Assembly (NCBI GenBank): GCA_041920465.1 | Contig: JBHGXW010000072.1 | Location: 45,505 to 109,504, forward strand | DNA length: 64,000 nt | Source of the DNA: Brevibacillus_H sp041920465 | GTDB taxonomy: Bacteria; Bacillota; Bacilli; Brevibacillales; Brevibacillaceae | Direction: 5' to 3' | Shown: positions 8,351 through 16,871 of the stretch, piece by piece | Layout: each line of letters opens with the position of its first letter | How positions within the stretch are numbered: position 1 is the stretch's first letter | Position numbers and translations under genes: made by a program | Notes under the pieces: model-generated | Told to the model about the DNA's origin: nothing | The model's database searches: none | Seen by the model: only the letters and a program-made list of their open reading frames with translations

Positions 8351-9148
8351 ATGCGCTCCCACAGAAATCACTTATTATGGCGAAGCATCGGAATTCTTGC
8401 TTTTGCTTCGTTTTTGTTATTAATTACCGGATTCGTCCTCGCGCTGAAGCCTGAAGTGCTGGCTCCCGCTCGCCCAATCGTGCCGGGTGCCGGAGCAAAA
8501 TCTCCTGCGGCTGCCCCCCTGCCCGCTTCCGGCACCATTCGGATCGTCTCGCTGGGTGATTCCCTTACCCGCGGAACGGGAGACGCTGACGGTTTAGGCT
8601 ATGTAGGCAGGCTCCGGCTAGCACTTGAAAAAGAGAATAAACAAAAAGTGACTCTGACCAATCTGGGTATTAATGGCTTGGAATCCGGGAGACTGTTGGA
8701 TCAGTTGAAAAAATCCCAGGTACAACGGCTTCTCTCGGAAGCGAACTTGATCTTGTTCACCATCGGCGGCAATGATTTATTCCGCTCAAGCGGCGAACTG
8801 CGCGACTTAAACAGGCAGCAAGTGGAAAAAGCAGCACGTCACCTGTCAGATAACTTCGCCAAAATTCTGAGCGAGATCAATCGGATAAATCCTAATGCCA
8901 CCGTCATTTACAGTGCGTTGTACAATCCATTCGGCGACACGGAAGCGGCATTCGAAACCACCTCTCCCGTACTTGCCTGGAATTATCAGGCCAGCCAGAT
9001 CGCCGCCCGTTACAAACATGTGATCGTTGTGCCGACTTACGATCTGTTTTACCAAAAGGAAAAGCAGTATTTATATTCCGATCACTTTCATCCAAACAGC
9101 GACGGTTACACCAAAATGGCTGATAGAATCCTGCAAGCTCTGCGGTAA
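8351..9148 (+). CDS. Secreted or membrane-anchored GDSL/SGNH esterase
   Basis: A 265-residue SGNH hydrolase. An N-terminal hydrophobic helix (ILAFASFLLLITGFVLAL) is a signal anchor or signal peptide, followed by a P/A-rich linker. Block I is SLGDSLTRGTG with the nucleophile Ser, block III is IGGNDLF, and block V is DHFHPNSDGY with the catalytic Asp and His. It resembles the YpmR-like extracellular lipases of Bacilli. The ATG at 8351 follows a strong AAGGAGG; the upstream in-frame extension has no such signal. Its TAA abuts the stop codon of the converging MFS gene with no base between. Confidence 0.9.
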   Translation: MRSHRNHLLWRSIGILAFASFLLLITGFVLALKPEVLAPARPIVPGAGAKSPAAAPLPASGTIRIVSLGDSLTRGTGDADGLGYVGRLRLALEKENKQKVTLTNLGINGLESGRLLDQLKKSQVQRLLSEANLILFTIGGNDLFRSSGELRDLNRQQVEKAARHLSDNFAKILSEINRINPNATVIYSALYNPFGDTEAAFETTSPVLAWNYQASQIAARYKHVIVVPTYDLFYQKEKQYLYSDHFHPNSDGYTKMADRILQALR

Positions 9149-10390
9149 TCAGCCGGCCGATTGGTCTGGACGCATAACCTCCATCTGTTTGCCGGTAACC
9201 CGCTGGTATTGTCTTTGACCGCCCCGGAAGAAGAGGGTACTGCTTAATGAGATGGCGGCAACCAGGACAAACAGGTAAGAACCGCCATAAGATTCCAGCA
9301 CCATCCCGCCCAACCACGGACCAATAAAGTGGCCCAGATTGCTGAAGCTCTTCGCCCCGTAGTACGTGCCGCGCATATGGGCAGGGGCCAGACGGTCAAT
9401 AAATACGTCGGAAGCGGTGAAAGTCAGAATTTCACCGAATGTAAAGAAAACCATCGAAAGAATAAACAGTGTCCAGCTGTTGGCAAAGGCAAACCCGATA
9501 TCGCCAAGCGCGTACATGATATTCCCCGCCAGAATGCTTTGGAGGGGAGTTCTTTTTTCTCCCCACTTGGTAAGCGCAATTTGCATCGTGACCACGACAA
9601 CCGCGTTGACGCTCATCAAAACAGAGAACAGCTTCACGCCGTCAGACATGGTAAGTTCAAGAAATTTGGAGAGGCTTCCCGTCATCTGCGAATAACCGAT
9701 GGCGCCAAGAATCCCGCCTACCACATAAAAACGGAAAGCCGAGTCTCTCACGACGACATCCCAGGCTCCCTTGAATGTGATCTGTTCTTTCTTTTGGCCC
9801 TCAATTTGGCGAATGCCGAAACGGTTCAGCAGGTACTGCAGGCTGATGACGTACAACAGATAAATAATCGCAGTGATCAAGAACGGCAACGAATTGGCTC
9901 TCTCTGCCAAAACCGCGCCAATGATCGGCCCGACAGCAACCCCTATGTTGATTGCCGTATAGCGAAGAGAAAAGACACGGAAGCGTTTTTCCCGGGTCGT
10001 CAAATCGGCCATCAGCGCCTGTGAAACCGGCTCGTAGAAAGAGCGGCACAATCCTCCCAGCATGCTGAGCAGAATAAAAAACAAAGTGCCTCTGCCAAAA
10101 GCAAATCCGAGAAATACAAACGTCCAGACATACAAGGCACCAAGCATCACCCGCCTGCGGCCAATCATGTCTGACAGCGTGCCGCCGACAAATCCGCCAA
10201 CCGTTCCGGCGAGAGAACCCGCCCCTACCGTGAGCCCAATCGTGGCTAAATCCATATCCGTGGTTTTGGACAAGTAGATAAACAGAAACGGCATACTCAT
10301 CGAACTGGCTGCACGGACAAAAACCGTTCCAACCAGAAGCGAATGAATGATCGGATGAAACTCCTGCAAAAAGTCACGAACCCTACCCAA
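9149..10390 (-). CDS. MFS transporter (12-TMS drug/metabolite exporter type)
   Basis: A 413-residue MFS protein with about 12 hydrophobic helices. The motif A loop after helix 2 is GGTLSDMIGRRRVM, and the second-half counterpart is shorter, as usual. A TTG start at 10390 is supported by AAGGAG eight bases upstream. The closest general resemblance is to DHA1-type exporters of Bacilli; the substrate cannot be told. It is transcribed alone and converges on the GDSL gene with directly adjacent stop codons. Confidence 0.85.
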   Translation of the reverse strand: MGRVRDFLQEFHPIIHSLLVGTVFVRAASSMSMPFLFIYLSKTTDMDLATIGLTVGAGSLAGTVGGFVGGTLSDMIGRRRVMLGALYVWTFVFLGFAFGRGTLFFILLSMLGGLCRSFYEPVSQALMADLTTREKRFRVFSLRYTAINIGVAVGPIIGAVLAERANSLPFLITAIIYLLYVISLQYLLNRFGIRQIEGQKKEQITFKGAWDVVVRDSAFRFYVVGGILGAIGYSQMTGSLSKFLELTMSDGVKLFSVLMSVNAVVVVTMQIALTKWGEKRTPLQSILAGNIMYALGDIGFAFANSWTLFILSMVFFTFGEILTFTASDVFIDRLAPAHMRGTYYGAKSFSNLGHFIGPWLGGMVLESYGGSYLFVLVAAISLSSTLFFRGGQRQYQRVTGKQMEVMRPDQSAG

Positions 10391-10512
10391 GCTCTCCTCT
10401 CCTTAGAACTGTTATGCTCATGGAACAAACATCACAGTTTTTCAGATTTTTCCTTATTGTAGTTACCTGAGCAAGGTTCGTCAATCGGCAAAAATTCTTT
10501 TATCCTACTTTT

Positions 10513-11352
10513 CTACTCCAACTCCAATTTTTCGATGATCTCGCCATGTTCGTTCCATTTTACCGCGCGGTAGATCGCATCATGGTAAAAACTAAACCAT
10601 GCACCGTCCTGAATGCCCTCTTTGATCCATTTTTCTTTCGCAAAGATGGAGGTCATCGGATAATCGTCATATGCCATGACCCAGAGCGAATTTTGGTGGG
10701 CGTGAGTCGGCAAGATATCGGCTAAGTGAAGCAGTTTTTCGCCTTTGCTTTCGACCTGGACGATTGCATGCCCTTGGCTGTGTCCGCCGGTATGGTACAG
10801 GGTGATCCCCGGCAGCACCTCGAGCATTTCTTTGTATGTTATCACCTGCGATTCAATGGGACGCCAGTTATCCTCCCAATACGTATTGCGTGAACGGATA
10901 TTGGGATCTCTCAATTCTTCCCATTCAAGTTCCTGAACATAGATTGCCGCATTGGGGAATGTGGAAAACAGCGTGTCATCTGCTTTGGACACTAATCCGT
11001 TGGCATGATCGTAGTGCATGTGCGTCATCAACACCATATCGATGTCGCGAACAGACACCCCCAGTTCGGCAAGCGATTCTTCCACTTGCGATTCCTCCAT
11101 CAATCCGTAATTCCGTTTCTGCTTATCGGTCAGGCGGTTCTTGCCGATGCCCGAATCAATCAGCAGATTCTTGCCATGAGCTTGTACCAGAATCGGATCT
11201 GCGCGAAGCGGAATTTGGTTTTGTTCATTAAAGGGATAGCGCTTGCTCCACAACGGTTTGGGAACCACGCCAAACATCGCGCCTCCATCCAGTTGGGTAA
11301 GCCCTCCTTGCAACCAGAAAAATTGAATGTCTCCTAACACTAACTGATTCAT
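10513..11352 (-). CDS. Metallo-beta-lactamase-fold hydrolase, YtnP-like (lactonase type)
   Basis: A 279-residue MBL-fold enzyme. The metal motif is MTHMHYDHANG (HxHxDH, about residue 105), followed by a second His in HTGGHSQGHA and an Asp in LLHLADILP. Overall it resembles Bacillus YtnP and the AHL-lactonase-like branch of the superfamily, which open lactone rings of signals, but substrate assignment is inference. AAGGAGG lies seven bases before the ATG at 11352. It is monocistronic. Confidence 0.85.
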   Translation of the reverse strand: MNQLVLGDIQFFWLQGGLTQLDGGAMFGVVPKPLWSKRYPFNEQNQIPLRADPILVQAHGKNLLIDSGIGKNRLTDKQKRNYGLMEESQVEESLAELGVSVRDIDMVLMTHMHYDHANGLVSKADDTLFSTFPNAAIYVQELEWEELRDPNIRSRNTYWEDNWRPIESQVITYKEMLEVLPGITLYHTGGHSQGHAIVQVESKGEKLLHLADILPTHAHQNSLWVMAYDDYPMTSIFAKEKWIKEGIQDGAWFSFYHDAIYRAVKWNEHGEIIEKLELE

Positions 11353-11401
11353 CAACTCGCCTCCTTCTTTCTATCATTTCTATTATGAGGGATAATCAAG
11401 G

Positions 11402-11443
11402 TAAAAAAAATAAGCCACCAGCAGTCAATAACCATCTGGTGGT
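11402..11443 (-). terminator. Terminator of the 98-residue protein gene
   Basis: CCACCAG (11415-11421) pairs with CTGGTGG (11436-11442). On the minus strand the stem is followed by CTTATTTTTTTT, a strong U-run. Confidence 0.88.
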
Positions 11444-11451
11444 AAAAACAT

Positions 11452-11748
11452 CTAGTTTTTCTCTGACAGGGTAACCGTTCGAAGCGCTGCTGAAACCTCT
11501 AACAAAATATCGCTGGATACAGCCTGAATCGCCAAATTGGATTCTGATTTTCGATGAGTCAAGGCTAATTGCGCTATTTTCTCTTGATCCTTGTAAAGAC
11601 TGATCAATGTTTCACCAGGAAAGGAATTGCCGCCAGCAATAACCTTGTAACCAGGCGTCAAGTAGAAAATCCATCCCTCTACGTTGATTGTCTTGTCTTT
11701 ACAAAAAAGGAAATGACGCTTACCTAACAGAATTCCGTTATCGCTCAT
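11452..11748 (-). CDS. Small hypothetical protein
   Basis: A 98-residue soluble protein, not recognised. The sequence alternates hydrophobic and polar residues in its first 60 residues (GWIFYLTPGYKVIAGG, TLISLYKDQEKIAQL), which suggests a beta-rich fold, and ends with a short amphipathic segment. A weak GGGTGA lies before the ATG. A strong terminator directly downstream supports that it is a real transcription unit. It is divergent from the large GGDEF protein gene. Confidence 0.65.
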   Translation of the reverse strand: MSDNGILLGKRHFLFCKDKTINVEGWIFYLTPGYKVIAGGNSFPGETLISLYKDQEKIAQLALTHRKSESNLAIQAVSSDILLEVSAALRTVTLSEKN

Positions 11749-11950
11749 TGCGACGTCACCCTTTCTACTCCCTCAAAAATTCTTTAGTGATTTTATTTAA
11801 CACTGAATGAAGAGGAAAAGGAAGGCTTTCGACAAAAGATCTGAAATCCTGACAAGGCAAATGCTTTATAATACAACTATAAACTCTTTATTAATGAGAA
11901 AAATGATTCGTTTCTTTTTTTTGAATTTTTCACGAAAATGGAGTGACGTC

Positions 11951-14900
11951 ATGGAATTAGAATTAACTCCCTTATCCCAAACTTCCCGTTGTATGACCTT
12001 GACGCATCGGCCTTCAGGCACGACCATGCAGTTCCATAAAAAAACTTGGAAATATTTCCAACAAAACCAAATTACCGGCAGGCTGTTTGCCTGGCAACAA
12101 ATTGCCGATGGTACCTTCTTCAGGAAGCCTATTAGCTGGGAAACAGATGGCGATGAATTGTTTGTTCACCTGCCCGCGCTGCCGGAAGGATACATCTCAC
12201 TTTCCAGAATCAATTCCTTAAAACTGAATGATACTTCCAAAACCAAACTCATGATCGCCTTGACGGAAGCTCTTGCCAAGCTGCACAGGAACCAGTTTTA
12301 CATGGGCTTTTTGGTACCGGAAATGATTTATTTCCATCCCAAAAGGCTTACCGTACTGTTGGACGTACAGCCGTTTTCATCCGCTTATCCGTTCGTCAAT
12401 CATTTGCTCGAAGATTTTCCATATATTTTGCTGTCCAACTTTGCCCGCAAATATGATCTTAGCCGGGTCAGTGATTTTTATTCGATCGGATTAATGATGC
12501 AGTGGATGTATCTTGGGCGACTGCCGAAGGAACCTCAGACGATTGCCCAAGCGATGCCTCGTTCCGTTCACTTGCTGTGCCATCGGTTAATGATTATGCC
12601 GCAAAGCTATCTGTTTGCCGAAGAGATTGCCAACGAATTTCGCCGAATCATTGCTGAAGATCCCCAGCCGATTGCAGAACCGGCAGAGAATCTGGCAGAT
12701 TGGCTTCATCCGATGGTTCCTCCGATCGAAAGCAAAAGCCAGAGCATACTCCGCTCTTTTCTTCGGGCAGAAGGCATGAAAACAATCGGCATCATCTGTG
12801 AGGATGAGGTAACTCGGCTGAATGTATTGCGGCAGCATATTGTAGAGGTATTGGAACGTCACTTTTTCTTTAATATCCGCTGCAAAAACCTGCCGTTTGC
12901 CGCATTGCGGGAATCCATCCAGCGGACGCTGTACATGGCGTATGAATATATGCCGGAAGCTTCAAGCAGGCTGAGAGCTTTATCCCGAAAATTCGAACGT
13001 CTGTTGAGCCGGTATTTCCAGGGAGACGATCTCATCCATACCCTGGCTGATTGGATTTATGCCTTTTACACAGAGATTATGCCGATGTTTCAGTTGCAGA
13101 GCTTCTACTACATATATGAAGATTGCCAGTTGATTGACGAAGATTCACAGCGGGTCTTTCTAAACTTCTGGCAGAAATACAGTGACAAAATCTCCGGTCT
13201 GCATGCGATTTTCAGCGGCTCCAACCGACCCAGCCTGTTTCCCAGGAAGACTTTTTACTATATCCACTTGGGTCATAAGGATGCCGATTTGTATCAAAGT
13301 CTGCTAATCTCCCGATTGGGCCGTGCAGAACCTGCTCTCTTAATCATGCTTGTTGACTGGATGCAGAAGAATGAGATTGAATACCATCATTGTTCGATTA
13401 TTTTGGAAGAGTTGATTGAGCTTGGCTGCATCAAACTGACCAAAGACGGATGGCACGCCACTGCCGATTGTTGCACAGAGCTTATCCGGCTGAATCCTGA
13501 CCTGCTGATTGATCGAAGAATTGCCCGTTTGCAAGCATCTGATCTGGAATTTTTGCGGCTGATCGCCTGTCAGTCACATCCGATTCGTCCCCGGACCATG
13601 TTTACGGACAGTGGTTCAATTGGCGAAGGACTGCCTTTTATCTTGAACCGGCTGGCGCGGATGGGCTTGCTGCTTGTTTTCTCCGATGACAGCGTGTTTA
13701 TCCCCTTCGACGTAGCCACACGCGTGCTGCACGATTTGCCGAGCTCAAAGCAGACAGCCTACTACCAGAAATCAATGCCGCTGTTGCAAAAAAACCGTTA
13801 CGTCTCTTATCCGGCACTGATTGAGACTGCCCGTCTTGCCGAGGATGCCCGGACGGAATATTACTATTTGATTAAATACTACCGGCAAATCCGCAACCTG
13901 CTGACCGTGGAACGGCGGAAAATGTTAATCGACAACATCCGGCAGCTTCAACACAAGCTGCAGCGGACCAAGGTGCTTTGCTGGGACCGCCTCTTGTGCC
14001 AGCTATGCCTGCAGCTTAATTTGTATGCGCAAGCTGAGGTGCTGGCTGCCTCGCTGTACCAGCGGACCAATGCAGCCTATGACCGCTTTATCCTGATGCG
14101 GATCAAACTGTTTACCAATCAGTTGGACGTTGCCGCTTCCAAAAAAGAATTGCTTGCTTATCTGTCTGACAACACCCAAAAAATTGCTGATCGCGTACAT
14201 GCCGCTGGTTTACTGATCTTTTTTGACTTTTTTATGCCGCTGCATCGGGAAAGCGCTGAGGTTATTCATCACATCTATTTAACCGAGTTTCATCCCAATC
14301 GCCATTTGCTCTCCACCCGATTGTTTGCGGAATTAAGCATTATGTATACGATCATGCTGTTCCAGTACTTCCCCGAACAGGAAGAATGGACGACGGCACT
14401 GTTGGACAAGATTGAATCCGCGCTGGAAGGGTCGCCGCATCAGGATTTGATGATTGAATTGTCCAACTCGTATATCTTCCACAGCAATGTCCGTCTTAGC
14501 CGAAGACACATTCAGCGCTGCTTGGACATTTCGCGCCGCGCGGGTTTCAAGGGGAAAGAACAAATCAGCCATTTAAACGGGATGGAGATTTCGCTTTTTC
14601 AAGGCGATGTGTCAAGCTACCGCTATCATTTGCAGCAAGTCCCCCGCGTCGATGAATTAAAACGCAAAGATATAAGCGAGCAATACCTGACGCATCAGTT
14701 ATTCTATTCCTGCGAATGGGAACAATGGGAGCTTTTCGAAGAGATTTACGAGCATTTGTCCAGTCAGCGGTTGACCTCTCTCTCCATTTTTCTGACGGAA
14801 ATTTACAAGCGTTATGCCGCGTTCCGCAAAGGAGAAAAACTGCCGCCGCCTTGTCAATGGGAACAAACGAATGAGTTTACCCTGTTTATTGACGGGCTTT

Positions 14901-16222
14901 ATTACGCCCAAGACGGCCAGGTTGACAAAGCGTGCGAATACTTCCAAAAAAGTATTGCTCAAAACAACTACCGCCTGCAAGCCGGTTGGTCCTATCGGGA
15001 AATGATTGAACTGATGCTGGCCAACCACTCAGCGGAGACAGGCTACTGGTTGGAACGCTTCGAGGATTATCTGAAAAAATACGGATACGATGTGTTCTGG
15101 CCTGACCTTCACAGGGGTTTTGCTTTCTGGACGATGCAGCAGGGGGATCTGCAGCGGGCGCTGTTGTACCTGCGCAGATCGGTCAACGGTTATCAGTTGA
15201 TTGAAAAAGAAAAGTGGCATAAACAGCTTTCGGCAAAAATGAGTCTCCTAGTGCAGCCTTCCTATGTCCCGTTAAACTCGCCCTTGTGTGAGGAACCGAT
15301 CGTGAAAAAGTTGATGGAAGAACGGATACAGCTTTTGCATCAATCGCTTGATTTGCAGATTATTATTCAGTTAAGCGAGCAGGTAACAGAGTCATTAGAC
15401 CTGGATAATACATTCCATCAATTGTCCAACTCGCTGTTCCGGTATTTTCCGGTTACACACACCTCTATCTCCTGCAATCTCTTCTACCAAAAAGAGACGT
15501 TTTTCTATTCGGCATCCGGTTTGATTGACAAGAATGAACAGATGTTGTTCCAGCGCTCCCGTCAATCGAAAACCAAATATGAATACATGCTCTACCAGCA
15601 GGGCGATCAGTTCATCAAATTACACGTGTATGCAAAAGATCTGGCGGAAACAAAACGGCTGCACATGGAGCACTTCCTTTCCTTCATCAAGCCGCATATT
15701 GCCAACGCGCTGCACTACATGGAAATGATGATCGACAATTTGACCGGATTTTACCAACGGCGTTATTTCCTTGGCCAACTGCAAAATGAGCTTGAAATTT
15801 CGTTGCGTTATGGGCTTGATTTGTCCCTGATCATGATTGATATTGATAACTTTCGGCTTGTCAACGAATTCGGACACCAGGAAGGGGACAGGGTGCTTCG
15901 GGAGCTGTCCGACATGGTTCGCTCCATTCTCCGCGAAAATGATATCCCCGGACGCTTCGGAGGAGAAGAACTGCTTCTCATCCTGCCGAAAACAGACGGA
16001 AAAATTGCCTATCGGATCGCAGAAGATTTGCGCCAACAAATTGAGGAGGAGTTCGCCAACGGCCGCCCTTACCGGGTTACAATCAGCGCCGGAGTCGCCT
16101 CCACGGAATTGTGTCAGGCCAAAACGATTGACCAGTTGATCCGCCTTGCCGACAATGCGGAAATCAAAGCGAAAACCACCGGCAAGAACAAAGTGGTGGC
16201 CGCATGGGAGAATCTGGACTAG
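11951..16222 (+). CDS. Giant signalling protein: kinase-like lobe, STAND-like helical region, GAF-like, GGDEF
   Basis: A 1423-residue protein. Residues about 60-230 look like a protein-kinase C-lobe (ALAKLHRNQFYMGFLVPEMI, then SDFYSIGLMMQWMYLGRLP) but lack the HRD and DFG catalytic residues, so it is probably a pseudokinase. Residues about 270-900 resemble a STAND/AAA region with a Walker-B-like FYYIYEDCQLIDEDS but no Walker A, followed by helical-repeat sequence to about 1120. A GAF-like segment precedes the C-terminal GGDEF domain (about 1265-1423) with RFGGEEL at 1335-1341 and an inhibitory RxxD (REND, 1328-1331) exactly five residues before GGEE. It is thus a probable active, product-inhibited diguanylate cyclase. 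Start ATG 11951 follows GGAGTGA; the frame is open to 11807, but that part holds promoter-like sequence. Confidence 0.85.
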   Translation: MELELTPLSQTSRCMTLTHRPSGTTMQFHKKTWKYFQQNQITGRLFAWQQIADGTFFRKPISWETDGDELFVHLPALPEGYISLSRINSLKLNDTSKTKLMIALTEALAKLHRNQFYMGFLVPEMIYFHPKRLTVLLDVQPFSSAYPFVNHLLEDFPYILLSNFARKYDLSRVSDFYSIGLMMQWMYLGRLPKEPQTIAQAMPRSVHLLCHRLMIMPQSYLFAEEIANEFRRIIAEDPQPIAEPAENLADWLHPMVPPIESKSQSILRSFLRAEGMKTIGIICEDEVTRLNVLRQHIVEVLERHFFFNIRCKNLPFAALRESIQRTLYMAYEYMPEASSRLRALSRKFERLLSRYFQGDDLIHTLADWIYAFYTEIMPMFQLQSFYYIYEDCQLIDEDSQRVFLNFWQKYSDKISGLHAIFSGSNRPSLFPRKTFYYIHLGHKDADLYQSLLISRLGRAEPALLIMLVDWMQKNEIEYHHCSIILEELIELGCIKLTKDGWHATADCCTELIRLNPDLLIDRRIARLQASDLEFLRLIACQSHPIRPRTMFTDSGSIGEGLPFILNRLARMGLLLVFSDDSVFIPFDVATRVLHDLPSSKQTAYYQKSMPLLQKNRYVSYPALIETARLAEDARTEYYYLIKYYRQIRNLLTVERRKMLIDNIRQLQHKLQRTKVLCWDRLLCQLCLQLNLYAQAEVLAASLYQRTNAAYDRFILMRIKLFTNQLDVAASKKELLAYLSDNTQKIADRVHAAGLLIFFDFFMPLHRESAEVIHHIYLTEFHPNRHLLSTRLFAELSIMYTIMLFQYFPEQEEWTTALLDKIESALEGSPHQDLMIELSNSYIFHSNVRLSRRHIQRCLDISRRAGFKGKEQISHLNGMEISLFQGDVSSYRYHLQQVPRVDELKRKDISEQYLTHQLFYSCEWEQWELFEEIYEHLSSQRLTSLSIFLTEIYKRYAAFRKGEKLPPPCQWEQTNEFTLFIDGLYYAQDGQVDKACEYFQKSIAQNNYRLQAGWSYREMIELMLANHSAETGYWLERFEDYLKKYGYDVFWPDLHRGFAFWTMQQGDLQRALLYLRRSVNGYQLIEKEKWHKQLSAKMSLLVQPSYVPLNSPLCEEPIVKKLMEERIQLLHQSLDLQIIIQLSEQVTESLDLDNTFHQLSNSLFRYFPVTHTSISCNLFYQKETFFYSASGLIDKNEQMLFQRSRQSKTKYEYMLYQQGDQFIKLHVYAKDLAETKRLHMEHFLSFIKPHIANALHYMEMMIDNLTGFYQRRYFLGQLQNELEISLRYGLDLSLIMIDIDNFRLVNEFGHQEGDRVLRELSDMVRSILRENDIPGRFGGEELLLILPKTDGKIAYRIAEDLRQQIEEEFANGRPYRVTISAGVASTELCQAKTIDQLIRLADNAEIKAKTTGKNKVVAAWENLD

Positions 16223-16232
16223 CAGCGGAACG

Positions 16233-16265
16233 AAAAAACCAGGGAAGATCATCCCTGGTTTTTTG
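16233..16265 (+). terminator. Terminator of the GGDEF protein gene
   Basis: AACCAGGG and CCCTGGTT form an 8-bp stem followed by TTTTTTG immediately after the stop codon. Confidence 0.9.
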
Positions 16266-16320
16266 CATTGGTTATGGGGCCCTGTCCGGTACAGCCTTCG
16301 CTCAAACCGGGCGGGCTTTC

Positions 16321-16779
16321 TCATCGGTTGCTCGCGTACTTGAATACGCCCTCAACCTTTTGCAAGACAAATGTGTGCTCTTCCGCACGCGTAAACGATT
16401 GTTGGCTGGGAGATGTATAGGTCGTCTCATACATCACCTTAAATTCAAATGCGTCGGCGCTCAATGACTTCACTGACAATCTGTCTATTTTGACATCCAC
16501 TTTATTGCCAAGACTCTTTTTCGCGATCCGAAAGACATTATTCGCCGCTGCCCCGTCAGGTATATACAATTCGTTGATTCGCGCTTTCAGTTCCGCTTCA
16601 TCTTTTGCCTCATTCAACTTTTGCTGTTTGGTAATCCACTCGGCGGCAATTTTCTTCATCTCCGCTTCAGGTATGGACCCTTGTCCCCCTGCAGGCGGCA
16701 AAGTTGTATTGCCACAGCCGGAGGCCAGCATAAGAAAGACGGCAAGAAGCGCAAGCAGCTTCCCTCTCATGAAGACCAT
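16321..16779 (-). CDS. Small secreted lipoprotein
   Basis: A 152-residue lipoprotein. A basic N-terminus and hydrophobic stretch lead to the lipobox LASGCGN, so the mature protein begins with an acylated Cys. The mature part has a helical, charged first half (EAEMKKIAAEWITKQQ) and a beta-rich second half ending in a domain that resembles uptake/NTF2-like folds in outline only. The ATG at 16779 has AAAGAGG just upstream; an ATG at 16797 has no such signal. Function unknown. It converges on the GGDEF gene. Confidence 0.72.
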   Translation of the reverse strand: MVFMRGKLLALLAVFLMLASGCGNTTLPPAGGQGSIPEAEMKKIAAEWITKQQKLNEAKDEAELKARINELYIPDGAAANNVFRIAKKSLGNKVDVKIDRLSVKSLSADAFEFKVMYETTYTSPSQQSFTRAEEHTFVLQKVEGVFKYASNR

Positions 16780-16871
16780 CCATCCTCTTTCCTTCATTTT
16801 GGTTTATTATCCAACTGATACCTTCTGATAGTATAAAGAAAAGAAGAAGCGGAATCAATGAACGAACTCTT

